Shown here piece by piece: positions 17,952-27,325 of a DNA stretch of 64,000 bases (positions are counted from its first letter, which is position 1; the number at the start of each line of letters is the position of its first letter). The notes beneath the pieces are model-generated. The model was not told the origin of the DNA. It ran no database searches and was given only the letters and a program-made list of their open reading frames with translations. Made by a program: the position numbers and the translations under genes. The DNA is from Nocardia arizonensis (lineage in GTDB: Bacteria > Actinomycetota > Actinomycetes > Mycobacteriales > Mycobacteriaceae), in NCBI RefSeq assembly GCF_001310275.1, contig NZ_LGYZ01000048.1, positions 120,971 through 184,970 on the forward strand. The letters are read 5' to 3'.

Positions 17952-19058
17952 CTAGAGATCGCTCGCGGGTTCGGCGACGGGACGTTGGCGGGCGAGTAGG
18001 TCATCGAGTTGGCGTTCGGCACGTTCGGCGCGGGCGAGGGTTTGGCGGCGGGCGTCGTCGAGGGTGGCGAGGCGGTCGGCGGCCTCCCCGCGGGCCTGTT
18101 CGAGGGCTGCGGCGGACTCGGCGCGCAAGGCCGCGGCCGCGGCGGCGGCGTCGCGGCGGAGGTCGGCGGTCTCGGTGCGGGCGCGGTCGAGTTCGTCTCG
18201 GAGACGGCGGAGTTCCTCGCGGGACTCGGTGAGCGCTCGATCGCGGTCCGCGACTGCCTGTTCGGCGCGGTCGATGGCGCGTTCGGCGGCGGCGGCGCGT
18301 TGGACCGCGAGGTCGCGTTCGGCGGCGGCGGCATTGAGTTGTTGGGTGGTTTCTCGACGTATCTGTTCGATTTCGGCGGCGGACGTGCGCCGGGCGGCCT
18401 CGACATCTTCGGTGGCCTGCTGCCGCGCGCGTTCTATGTCCTCCGCGGCTTCTCGCCGTGCCGCGCGTATCTCGGCTTCGGCGGTGCTGCGGGCCGCGAA
18501 GACATCGTCGGCCGCCTGGGTGGTGACGCGTTCGACTTCTCGCAGGGCGTCGTCTCGCGCGGCGCGCGCTTCGGCGACCGAGCTCTCCGCCTGCTCCGCG
18601 GCGGCGACAGCATCCTCCGCGACCGATTCGGCGACTCTGCGCGCGGCTTCGACCTCCCGGCGGGCCTGCTCGGCGGCCACGGTCGCGACCTCCGCCTCCG
18701 CGATTCGCCGGGCGGCGTCGGCTTGCACGGCTTGGACCTGCGTTTCGGCGATGGCGGGATCGGCCAGGGTCGACAGTTCGGCTACCGCGGCATTGAGATT
18801 GGCGCCCAATTGTTCGGCCAGCGTACGGAATTGGGTGAGCAGTTCATCGGCCCGAAGTCGGGCGACGGTCACCGGTCCGGGTGGTGTCACAGTGACGGTT
18901 TCGCTGCCATCCCCCGACTCCTGTTGTTGACGTTGCCGTTCCCGCCACGCGCGCCATCGGGTGTGCTCGGGGTGATCACAGTACTCCGAGGGCCGTCCGG
19001 GTCCGCCGCCGCGAACGACGGGGCGGACACATCCCGGGTAGTTACATACGCTCGACAC
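17952..19058 (-). CDS. Long coiled-coil protein with N-terminal Cys/His motif
   Basis: 368 residues from GTG 19058. Residues 1-40 contain CNYPGC and CDHPEHTRW, a C-x4-C...C-x-H pattern that could bind zinc, plus basic residues. Residues ~65-360 are almost pure Ala/Glu/Arg heptads (long α-helical coiled coil) ending in LDDLLARQRP. The layout resembles KfrA-like plasmid proteins and actinobacterial DNA-associated coiled-coil proteins. A structural or chromatin-type role is possible, but no function is established. An inverted motif GTTACTTACGTTAGC lies just upstream and could be an operator. Confidence 0.75.
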   Translation of the reverse strand: MSSVCNYPGCVRPVVRGGGPGRPSEYCDHPEHTRWRAWRERQRQQQESGDGSETVTVTPPGPVTVARLRADELLTQFRTLAEQLGANLNAAVAELSTLADPAIAETQVQAVQADAARRIAEAEVATVAAEQARREVEAARRVAESVAEDAVAAAEQAESSVAEARAARDDALREVERVTTQAADDVFAARSTAEAEIRAARREAAEDIERARQQATEDVEAARRTSAAEIEQIRRETTQQLNAAAAERDLAVQRAAAAERAIDRAEQAVADRDRALTESREELRRLRDELDRARTETADLRRDAAAAAAALRAESAAALEQARGEAADRLATLDDARRQTLARAERAERQLDDLLARQRPVAEPASDL

Positions 19059-19724
19059 TCGAAAATCGTAGCGTTACTTACGTTAGCAGCGACGTATCGA
19101 CACGAAACGAAAGCCGCTGGGTTCGAACCGGTTCCGCCTGCTTGCGTGCGCGTTCTGACCTCCGATAAGTGAACATTATCGGCGGCCAGAAGGGAGCTCC
19201 GCGACTTCGGTGTCGAACGGGATACGTTTCGTTTGGTGGCAGCAAACCAAACATAATCACAACGAAACGGCGTTGTCGGCCGGTTGAGAGAACCCTGACG
19301 CCGCAGTCGATTACATCGCGTCGAGTGGGGGTGTGGAGCGGACCGAAATCGCGTTCTACGACTTCACCGGCCGAACCAGCAGGGAATCGCTGGGTTCCGG
19401 TGTGCGATGTGACCGACGCCGAGGAGTCCGTGGCGTAGCTGGTCGAGCACATCCCCCAGGTCGAGCGCAGCGGCCAGCGGGTGCGGGAGCACCTGTTGTC
19501 GCGATGGTGGAGCCACGAGCCACCGCAGCCGGGTGGATCGAGCGGATGGTGTGCTCGGTTTGCGCCGCGCCAGTGGGCGACCGGTGCCTCGGCCGCTGGT
19601 GCCTCGACGTCGCGTAGGCGATGGTCGGCGGTGACCGCCGACGACACGAACCCATCGACAGTCGGCCAAGGGGCTCGAGCGGCAACCCCGGTCCGGGGGT
19701 GGGTTCATGTGGCGCGGAAAAGGA
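19059..19724. other. No recognisable gene
   Basis: About 670 bases between the coiled-coil gene and the monooxygenase promoter region. Short frames occur, one ending in MVCSVCAAPVGDRCLGRWC near 19544-19617, but none has a ribosome binding site and a protein-like full length. The left part probably carries the coiled-coil gene promoter. Confidence 0.4.
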
Positions 19725-19755
19725 TTGGACAGGGTGATGTCAGGGCTTGTAGCTT
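19725..19755 (+). promoter_or_regulatory. Candidate promoter of leader ORF/monooxygenase
   Basis: TTGGAC at 19725 and TAGCTT at 19750 with a 19-base spacer resemble a vegetative promoter with an over-long spacer, as seen at activator-dependent promoters. It lies 37 bases before the leader ORF start. Weak, motif-level evidence only. Confidence 0.3.
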
Positions 19756-19792
19756 GCAGTTGACCGTGACACCGCCCGAGGAGGTGAGACCC

Positions 19793-21443
<1,651 letters not shown>

Positions 21444-21458
21444 TTAGGCATCTGCCAC

Positions 21459-21506
21459 CGAAAGTGGCCCACCGCGGATCGCGGACTCACGGGTGGGCCA
21501 CTTTCG
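21459..21506. terminator. Bidirectional hairpin terminator
   Basis: Perfect 15-base inverted repeat: CGAAAGTGGCCCACC (21459-21473) and GGTGGGCCACTTTCG (21492-21506), loop 18 bases. It separates the convergent monooxygenase and EspC-like operon; the right arm lies inside the final codons of the minus-strand ORF. Confidence 0.75.
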
Positions 21507-21702
21507 CTGCCGGCGCAGTGGTGTCCGGTAAGCCGAACGGCCGGCGGCACACCGCAGTTGCGAAACTCAAGCCGGCACCACCCGCCGCGGTCACCTCCGC
21601 CGCCATGTCGTGAAGCTGTCGGACGCCGAGGAGGCAGACCAGGGTTGCCATGATCGGACCTGTGACAGCGTCGGTGTCGATTCCGACCTCACAAGAGCCC
21701 AC
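21487..21702 (-). CDS. Small protein overlapping EspC-like gene
   Basis: 71 residues from GTG 21702, which lies inside the end of the upstream EspC-like gene (about 14 bases overlap). The sequence VGIDTDAVTGPIMATLVCLL has good third-position GC and is followed by RQLHDMAAEVTAAGGAGLSF, a helix typical of ESX-associated partner proteins. The last codons overlap the terminator stem. Probably the operon partner of the EspC-like protein; confidence is limited by its size and odd start. Confidence 0.5.
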   Translation of the reverse strand: MGSCEVGIDTDAVTGPIMATLVCLLGVRQLHDMAAEVTAAGGAGLSFATAVCRRPFGLPDTTAPAAKVAHP

Positions 21703-21985
21703 CTGCGGCAGTGGCGATCCGGTCGGCGAAGGAGTTGTCGGCAGCTTGCGTTGTCGATGCGCTCGCCTCGACGAGAGCGGCGACCGCCGCGCACCCCGCG
21801 GCCATCCGCGACAACGCATCTCCCGCGACGGAGCCCGCGTCGCAACAGGCTCGGGCGAGAACCGATCCTGGCAGCGCCGCGGTGAGCGCGGAAGTGTCGA
21901 CCTGTGTCCGGATCGTGTCGATCTCGGCACCGATACCGCTCATCGCCTCGGCCAACGCCCGCAACTGCCCCGGATCCACCTGCAT
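21689..21985 (-). CDS. EspC/DUF2580-like ESX-associated protein
   Basis: 98 residues from ATG 21985 with GGAGGGG nine bases upstream. It starts MQVDPGQLRALAEAMSGIG, the family pattern (hydrophobic-D-P-x-x-L-R), then has a second helix through CAAVAALVEASASTTQAADN. It contains two adjacent Cys. Such proteins are exported with ESX systems or escort larger substrates. Here it is an orphan pair with the next ORF rather than part of a full ESX locus. Confidence 0.75.
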   Translation of the reverse strand: MQVDPGQLRALAEAMSGIGAEIDTIRTQVDTSALTAALPGSVLARACCDAGSVAGDALSRMAAGCAAVAALVEASASTTQAADNSFADRIATAAGGLL

Positions 21986-22298
21986 CCTGAAGTCCCCTCC
22001 CACCGCGATCGAGAAACAACATCGGACCCTGTGTACCGATCAGAGCCGGCAGCAACGCATTTCGGTCTGAAGCTGTATCGATGGTTCCGCCGTCCGCGCG
22101 GTTGTCTCTGCATGGTTGGCCGCGACCGTGACGCGACCGGTTCCCTCGGATCATCACAGTCGACTGTCGGATAGATCACAGCAGTTCCGGTGGAACCGAT
22201 CCGCTCCCGACGCCGTCGAAGGGTGGTGAACGGTTCGCTTTCCGGATCGCTCGCTCACAGCGCGGAGCCTGTCGCGCGGACGCTCTGGGGGATTGCAT

Positions 22299-22493
22299 AT
22301 GAGGGGATTCGTCATCCCGGCCGCCTCGATACTGGCCGCGGTCGCATCCGCGGCAGCGATCGCCGCACCCGCCGCCCAGGCGGCGCCGGCGGTGAACTGC
22401 GAGTACAGCGAATACATCATCGGACACCCCGGCATGCACTACACCTGCTACATCCACCACAAGGACGGAACGGTGGAGACCATCTACACGTAG
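22299..22493 (+). CDS. Small secreted two-cysteine protein A
   Basis: 64 residues from ATG 22299 (GGGGG upstream). A clear signal peptide (RGFVIPAASILAAVASAAAI, cleavage after AQA) leaves a ~34-residue mature peptide starting APAVNCEYSEY with two cysteines (NCEY and YTCYIHH). The C-terminal half is rich in Tyr/His. Its design resembles the neighbouring secreted protein at 22749. Likely a disulfide-stabilised extracellular peptide. Its function is unknown. Confidence 0.75.
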   Translation: MRGFVIPAASILAAVASAAAIAAPAAQAAPAVNCEYSEYIIGHPGMHYTCYIHHKDGTVETIYT

Positions 22494-22748
22494 GGGGACC
22501 ATCCCGCCTTCGCGCACCACCGCAGCCCGATCCGGCGTCGACGTGAAACCGACACAGGTCATCGGGACGGCATCGAAATACTTTGGGGGGGCAACATGAA
22601 TGAGCGACATCCACTGAACAGTGCGAGTACCCGACTCATCGGGTGCTTCGTTGCGGCGAATCCAGAACCGGCGCAACACCCCCAACTGAAGGAAGAAGCA
22701 GCCACCGCGCAGAAGGCCGAAACCAGCACAACGTCCATGGGGGGATCC

Positions 22749-22943
22749 ATGAAGAAATGGGCAGCACGTACCGCAGCCATGGCAGTCGCGGCGGCCGCGG
22801 TGTCAATGGCAGGCACAGGGCAAGCCGCCGCAATCACAGCACAATGGTGCGAGGATGAGGGCGGGATCGCCATCCTCGAGCAGAATGGCACGTGGACCTG
22901 CATCGGGGGCATCGGCAATGGTCTCCAGATATTGGACCGCTGA
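22749..22943 (+). CDS. Small secreted two-cysteine protein B
   Basis: 64 residues from ATG 22749 (GGGGGG upstream). Signal peptide MKKWAARTAAMAVAAAAVSM to GQA, then a ~36-residue mature peptide with WCEDEGGIAILEQNGTWTCI. The same pattern (C-E-D-x-G-G-x-x-I-L-E-Q-N-G-x-x-T-C-I) recurs in the protein at 63621-63809, so these are paralogues. A longer start at ATG 22596, also with a strong GGGGGGG site, would add 51 residues ahead of the signal peptide. Followed 15 bases later by the Clp-N-like gene. Confidence 0.78.
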   Translation: MKKWAARTAAMAVAAAAVSMAGTGQAAAITAQWCEDEGGIAILEQNGTWTCIGGIGNGLQILDR

Positions 22944-22958
22944 AAGGGACGCCGCTCT

Positions 22959-23306
22959 ATGTCAGAACGTAACGAAACCACTACGACCATCACAGGTGCA
23001 GCTCCTTCGGTCGCCGCAGCCCTCAAACAGGCCGCGCAGATCGCTGCTGACCGAGGAAGGAACTGGTTCGGTGTCGAAGACCTTCTAGCAGCACTGCTCA
23101 CCGCACAGTCGACCACTCCGCTGTCTCTGCACTGGCAGCGCCAGGAACGTGGTCCGCTGACCTACGACGAGTTGCGTGACTTCGCGGTTTCCCTTGTCCC
23201 CGGCTCCACACGATCCGTAGGAACACCGGCAGAACCAGCCACGGTCTCCTTCTCTGCCACCGGACCCAATGCCTCGGAATTCACAGCTTTGGTGGATCAG
23301 GCATAG
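22959..23306 (+). CDS. Small Clp-N-domain-like protein
   Basis: 115 residues, starting MSERNETTTTIT and then ALKQAAQIAADRGRNWFGVE DLLAALL (split here for length). The A-x-x-A-x-x-x-G-x-x-x-x-x-x-E-x-L-L-x-A-L-L pattern is the Clp/Hsp100 N-domain repeat, which binds substrates or adaptors. Only about one repeat is present and there is no ATPase. A paralogue with the same MSER-x-E-(T/S)-TTTIT start is at 63275. Cytoplasmic, cotranscribed with a secreted peptide. Role unknown. Confidence 0.65.
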   Translation: MSERNETTTTITGAAPSVAAALKQAAQIAADRGRNWFGVEDLLAALLTAQSTTPLSLHWQRQERGPLTYDELRDFAVSLVPGSTRSVGTPAEPATVSFSATGPNASEFTALVDQA

Positions 23307-23325
23307 GGCCGGAATCAACCGACGT

Positions 23326-23583
23326 TCAACCCGGGTCTGTTGGTAGAACGAGGCACGTCAGGCGCCTCGTTCTTCCTATGTCGCGCGGGTGGTCGGCGAA
23401 CGCGGCGAGAGAAACCTGCTGTGGACCGCCGAAAGGCGAGGGGATCGTCCCCTCGAACCCGCCCCACAGGTCGATATAGCTCTGGAGGGTACGGCCGGTG
23501 TCTCGATAGTCTCCTGGTACGCCGAACCTGTTGGACGGATCCATGGCAGTGGCTTCGGCGAGGATTCTGATCTTCTCGGTCAT
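23326..23583 (-). CDS. Cassette protein with replaced C-terminus
   Basis: 85 residues from ATG 23583: MTEKIRILAEATAMDPSNRF, then a central YRDTGRTLQSYIDLWGGFEG and GGPQQVSLAAFADHPRDI. After HPRDI it ends in an Arg/Leu-rich tail over the terminator. The partial gene at 63854-64000 is identical at DNA level across GGPQQVSLAAFADHPR and continues YIDIRFVEPWDGWDLPPDYS with an acidic, protein-like ending, so the version here appears truncated by rearrangement. Family not recognised. Confidence 0.6.
   Translation of the reverse strand: MTEKIRILAEATAMDPSNRFGVPGDYRDTGRTLQSYIDLWGGFEGTIPSPFGGPQQVSLAAFADHPRDIGRTRRLTCLVLPTDPG
23345..23373. terminator. Hairpin between convergent genes
   Basis: Arms AGAACGAGGC (23345-23354) and GCCTCGTTCT (23364-23373) pair perfectly over 10 bases with a nine-base loop. 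It lies downstream of the Clp-N-like gene and within the 3' end of the minus-strand gene, whose tail it seems to have replaced. Confidence 0.6.
23381..23430. repeat. 50-base exact direct repeat, left copy
   Basis: Identical to 63951-64000 over at least 50 bases, same orientation; the match runs to the window edge, so its true length is unknown. It encodes the GGPQQVSLAAFADHPR segment on the minus strand. Confidence 0.9.
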
Positions 23584-23593
23584 ACGCACCTCT

Positions 23594-24379
23594 CTACGAG
23601 CAGAGTTCGGGGTTACAGCGGACGATATACGTTGTAGCCGTGGCAGTTCTCCACGTAGTAGAGAGTGCCGTCGATCCACTCGGTGCCGACTCGACACCGG
23701 CGTCGGCGAGCGCGCGGCCGAGACGGCCACGATCTTCGGCGAAGGTGAGATCGTGCTCATCGGGGGTGGACCACGCGGTCTCACCGACGACGGCCTTGAC
23801 CTCACCGGGCAACACCGAGCAGGACACGACATCGACCACACCGGCTACACGGCGGTGGATCGCGTCGGCCTCGGCGCGGGCCTGGGCGAGGTCGGCGTCG
23901 AACCCGGCGTCGATCCCGACCGACAAGCCCTCGACATCGACGAGCACACCCCATTCTCGGGCCAGCGCGCCGGTGAGATCCTCGACCACCTCGGCGGCGG
24001 TCGGGGACGCGTCCTTCCACAGCAGGGCCTGGGCCAGGCGGGCGACCTGCGCGTCACGGTTGTAGCCGACATCCTCGCCGAGAACGGCTTCCACGCGGGC
24101 GATCTCGGCCTCGATCTTCGCGGCGAACTCGTCGGCGGCCGCGGCGCTGTGACCGTTGGCGGCGTCCTCGGCGTCGAGGATCTGCTCACGCCGGTGCCGG
24201 GCCTGGTTTACCGCGACGACCGCGTGCAGGTGCGCGATGCGCTGCCCGTACCCGACCGGTGTCGCCATCGGATCGGTGGCGGTGACCGCCATGTCGTGCT
24301 GGACCTCCACCGAGAGGTTGGCGGCGTCGTGGGCGTAGGCGTCATAGACCGCACCGACCGCGCGGCCCACGGCGCTCAC
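23594..24379 (-). CDS. Helical hypothetical protein, probable 3' frameshift
   Basis: 261 residues from GTG 24379, 19 bases after a TetR gene. It is mostly α-helical and acidic (AHDAANLSVEVQHDMA; AAAADEFAAKIEAEIARVEA), with no membrane helix or known motif. The last ~32 residues (after GRALADAGVE) turn Ser/Thr-rich and look out of frame. The third frame there reads VGTEWIDGTLYYVENCHG and ends NVYRPL at TAA 23613, which is more protein-like, so a frameshift near 23690 is likely. Function unknown. Confidence 0.55.
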   Translation of the reverse strand: MSAVGRAVGAVYDAYAHDAANLSVEVQHDMAVTATDPMATPVGYGQRIAHLHAVVAVNQARHRREQILDAEDAANGHSAAAADEFAAKIEAEIARVEAVLGEDVGYNRDAQVARLAQALLWKDASPTAAEVVEDLTGALAREWGVLVDVEGLSVGIDAGFDADLAQARAEADAIHRRVAGVVDVVSCSVLPGEVKAVVGETAWSTPDEHDLTFAEDRGRLGRALADAGVESAPSGSTALSTTWRTATATTYIVRCNPELCS

Positions 24380-24398
24380 GTATTCGGTGACACGATCC

Positions 24399-25025
24399 TC
24401 ACCGGCATCCGAGCAGGGCGTGACACAGGGCGTCGGTCAACCATGCGGTGACCTCCTCGGCGGTCCAGCCTCGGTCCAGCAAGAACCATCGGGGCTCGTT
24501 GGAGTTCAGCGCGCAGAGGATATCGGCGGCCTTGTCCACCTCGAGGTCCTCGCGCAGCCAGCCTGCGGCGTGCCAGTGCCGGACCCACATGGCGCTTCCC
24601 GTCCGGCGTTCCTGGTCGATCGTGCGGGCGAAGGACGACAGCGCGGCGTCGGTGTCCCGCGAGGCCAAGAGCACGCGCAGGAGCGGATCGACGCGTGTGG
24701 AGATCGTCTGGGCCAGCTTGGCGTACGAGGCGACGGCCTCGGCGGGGTCGGTGGCGTTGATCACCGCGAGCGCCTCCGGCCGCTGCGCGAGCGACACCTG
24801 CTCGTCGTCGCCGACCAGGGTCGTGTCGTACACCGCCTTCAGGAGTCCGGCTTTGCCGCCGAAGGTCTTGTAGATCGTCTCCTGCGACACCTCCGCCTCC
24901 TGGGCGACGTGCCGGACGGTGGTGCCGGTGAACCCGCGCTCCAGGAATGACTTGCGCCCCGCGACGAGTACGCGGGCTCGTGTGGCTCGGGCGGATGCGG
25001 TGCGAGCGCTGTTGTCGTAGGCCAC
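24399..25025 (-). CDS. TetR family regulator
   Basis: 208 residues from GTG 25025. The N-terminal HTH is ARVLVAGRKSFLERGFTGTT, then VRHVAQEAEVSQETIYKTFG. The ligand domain has the conserved tail WFLLDRGWTAEEVTAWLTDA common to TetR proteins of the actinobacterial drug-efflux type. Divergent from a SnoaL-like gene across a 90-base promoter region that contains the palindrome at 25065, its probable operator. Confidence 0.9.
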   Translation of the reverse strand: MAYDNSARTASARATRARVLVAGRKSFLERGFTGTTVRHVAQEAEVSQETIYKTFGGKAGLLKAVYDTTLVGDDEQVSLAQRPEALAVINATDPAEAVASYAKLAQTISTRVDPLLRVLLASRDTDAALSSFARTIDQERRTGSAMWVRHWHAAGWLREDLEVDKAADILCALNSNEPRWFLLDRGWTAEEVTAWLTDALCHALLGCR

Positions 25026-25064
25026 ATGATCTCCGGGTCGGTGAGGGGTTGCGCGGTATTTCGA

Positions 25065-25078
25065 TACAGTCTACTGTA
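25065..25078. promoter_or_regulatory. TetR operator palindrome
   Basis: TACAGT-CT-ACTGTA is a perfect 6+2+6 inverted repeat in the divergent TetR/SnoaL promoter region. A half-site CTGTAT lies nearby at about 25097. Likely TetR operator controlling both genes. Confidence 0.6.
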
Positions 25079-25115
25079 CTAATTGATTCCAGTTCGCTGT
25101 ATTGAAAGGTGTGGC

Positions 25116-25646
25116 ATGTCCACTACTCTTTCGCGCATCGACCTCGCGGACTTCGCCGAACGCGCGATCCGCGCTGTCCTCGGTGGAACAGTCGCCGACC
25201 TCGCTGCGCTCATCCACCCCGATGCCGTCAACCGCGAGGCGATCGCCGAACCGCCCGTCACCCGAGGCGTCGGCCCCACGGCCTTCCACGGGACCGGCGA
25301 ATGGCTCCGTGCGGCGTTCAGCGATCTCGCGTGGACCACCGAGCGCGACATCGTCGAGGACGACCTCGTCGTCACCTACGGGACGCTCTCGGGTCGCCAG
25401 ACGGGCGACTTCGTCGTCTGGACCCCGGACGGCACCGTCGACCGCGCGTTCGCGCCAACCGGCAAGACCTTCGTCACTCGACAGGCCCACTTCCAGCGGA
25501 TCGCCGACGGGCTCGTCATCGAGCACTGGGCGGTCCGCGACGACCAGGGCATGGCACTCCAGCTGGGCTGGATTCCACCCACCCCCGGTTTCCTGCTGCG
25601 CTCTCACCGAGCCACGAAGCGAGCTCGCCGAGCCGGCCGGGCCTGA
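25116..25646 (+). CDS. SnoaL-like NTF2-fold protein
   Basis: 176 residues from ATG 25116 (GAAAGG upstream). The pattern LADFAERAIRAVLGGTVADL, IHPDAVNRE, FHGTGEWLRAAFSDLAWTTE, and a late VIEHWAVRDDQGMALQLG is that of SnoaL/ester-cyclase NTF2-like folds. Those act as small hydrolases, cyclases or isomerases. Substrate unknown; expression probably follows the divergent TetR regulator. Confidence 0.85.
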   Translation: MSTTLSRIDLADFAERAIRAVLGGTVADLAALIHPDAVNREAIAEPPVTRGVGPTAFHGTGEWLRAAFSDLAWTTERDIVEDDLVVTYGTLSGRQTGDFVVWTPDGTVDRAFAPTGKTFVTRQAHFQRIADGLVIEHWAVRDDQGMALQLGWIPPTPGFLLRSHRATKRARRAGRA

Positions 25647-26012
25647 ACGCGAGCACGCCCGGCGATCCCCGGACGAGTACGGCACTTCGACAATGACGAC
25701 CGGCTATCGCGGCCCGATGGCGCGATAGCCGGTGTCGGCGCGGCAGTTTCGTTCCCCACCGGCGCCCGCGCAGCACCGTATGGCGATACGGGGGCCGAGG
25801 TGATAACCACGCAGAAACAATGAAGTTCGAGTAGCCGCCGGTCAGCGTTTCCGAAGCGGCCGGTCAATTCCCGCATCGCCGCCACCGTTTTCGGCGGCGG
25901 CGACTTCGGTTGCGAGGCATCGATGACGTCAGGGTCGGCCCTCACCATCCGCGCCGAACTCGGTTTCGGCACTACACCTTCCGCAGCACCACTAACTGCG
26001 GTCGCGACGGGA
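25647..26012. other. No recognisable gene
   Basis: 366 bases between the SnoaL-like gene and the end of the methyltransferase operon. Minus-strand frames are open but have no start signal and no family resemblance. No hairpin stands out. Confidence 0.4.
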
Positions 26013-26825
26013 TCAGTCCGTGTCGGGGTCGTATGGATCGACACGCAGCAGTGGCCGCGGTTCGTAGGTCACCTGGACTGTGTCGATCGGTGGGTCCAGC
26101 GGGCTGGTGTTTCGATGGGCGATGACTCGCACGTAGCCGAGATATCGACCACGATCCTGTTGCAGTGCTTCGATTTCGGTGACGTTGTCCGGCGCGACGG
26201 TGTGTTGCCAGTCGAGCCAGCGGCGCCATCCGTCGGGCATGGTGTCGGCGCGGGTGACATCGAGGATTCCGCTGCGCTGCCAGTGGTTTCGCCACCAGTG
26301 GGCCGAATGCAGGCAAGCCATGCCGGGTTCCCACCAGTGTCGTAGGTGTTCGGGTACGGGTCGGTCGATTTCGCGGATCAGGCCGGCGCCCGCGATGGCG
26401 ACGGGGCCGCCGGGGCGGACGAACGATGCCAGGTAGTTGGCGTAGAGGTCGTCGGTGCCGTAGTAGACGAAGGAATCGATGCTGATGATGGCGTCGAAGA
26501 ACCCGGCCGCGAACGGCAGTGCGCGGGCGTCGGCCCGGATCGGGAACACCGCGTCGGCGACGCCCGCGTCGCGAAAGCGTGCGGCGCGTTCGCCGGGGTC
26601 GAACCACAGGTCCGTGGCCCAGACCTGCACTCCGTATTCGCGGTGCAGGAACACCGAGGACGCGCCCCGGCCGCAGCCGAGGTCGAGTACCCGCATGCCG
26701 GGTTCCAGTTCCATTGCGCCGGTGAGCCATTCGGTCAGCCACAGGGAGTTCGCGCCGCCGCTGACGCTGCCGCGGATCCAGTCGGGGTGGTAGGCGCCGC
26801 TGCGGGGGAACATGTCGCCGGTCAC
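26013..26825 (-). CDS. Class I SAM-dependent methyltransferase
   Basis: 270 residues from GTG 26825, which overlaps the preceding stop as GTGA. Motif I is VLDLGCGRGASSVFL, followed by WATDLW (acidic motif II region), ADARALPFAAGFFDAIISID and SFVRPGGPVAIAGAG. It carries an extra C-terminal ~80 residues with WRRWLDWQHTVAPDN. The fold and loop sizes resemble small-molecule methyltransferases. As the last gene of a DoxX/SnoaL operon it probably modifies a lipid or polyketide-like product (inference). Confidence 0.88.
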   Translation of the reverse strand: MTGDMFPRSGAYHPDWIRGSVSGGANSLWLTEWLTGAMELEPGMRVLDLGCGRGASSVFLHREYGVQVWATDLWFDPGERAARFRDAGVADAVFPIRADARALPFAAGFFDAIISIDSFVYYGTDDLYANYLASFVRPGGPVAIAGAGLIREIDRPVPEHLRHWWEPGMACLHSAHWWRNHWQRSGILDVTRADTMPDGWRRWLDWQHTVAPDNVTEIEALQQDRGRYLGYVRVIAHRNTSPLDPPIDTVQVTYEPRPLLRVDPYDPDTD

Positions 26826-27325
26826 GGTCGGGAGTCCTTTCCGAGGGTGCCGAGTTCGCCGAAGTCGACACTTCGTTCGACTATGCGGTGTCCGGCGATG
26901 CGGAATCGGTAGGTGCGGGCGACGGTGAACCGCAGCCCGCTCGCGGGAATGACACGGGTTGGCACGCCGTGGCGGTCGTGCAATGTCAGTGGACCGCGAT
27001 GACGGCCGCTCATGCCGGCCGCGACGACCACCGTTGGCCCGTTGCCCGCGACCGCGCGGATGGTCCAGTCCAGGTCGCCGAAAGCGCGACGCAACCACTG
27101 CGATGTCGCCCAGACCGCATCTGGTCCGGTGGCCTTGCAGACCGCAGGCGCGTAGTCGCCGGGCCTGTTGACCGCGTCGGTGGAGAACAGGGCGGCGAAG
27201 TCCTTCGGATCGCCGTGGCCGAGCAGTTTGACCGCCAGCACCGCGAGTAGCTGCGCGCGTGTCGGCCGGACGGGGGTGGTACGTGCCTGGATGCGCGCCG
27301 GGTCGGTGGTGAGCGCGGCAGTCAC
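26822..27325 (-). CDS. SnoaL/NTF2-like protein
   Basis: 167 residues from GTG 27325, overlapping the DoxX stop as GTGA. Contains FAALFSTDAVNRPGDYAP, GPDAVWATSQWLRRAFGDLD and a C-terminal FRIAGHRIVERSVDFGELG, the NTF2-like pattern. A likely small-molecule cyclase or hydrolase in the same pathway as the methyltransferase. Related to the protein at 25116 in layout, though less alike in sequence. Confidence 0.8.
   Translation of the reverse strand: MTAALTTDPARIQARTTPVRPTRAQLLAVLAVKLLGHGDPKDFAALFSTDAVNRPGDYAPAVCKATGPDAVWATSQWLRRAFGDLDWTIRAVAGNGPTVVVAAGMSGRHRGPLTLHDRHGVPTRVIPASGLRFTVARTYRFRIAGHRIVERSVDFGELGTLGKDSRP

Noticed and set aside
19333..19617. Possible Cys-rich small gene ending CAAPVGDRCLGRWC
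   Set aside because: No ribosome binding site, Arg-rich upstream half, no continuation in neighbouring frames.
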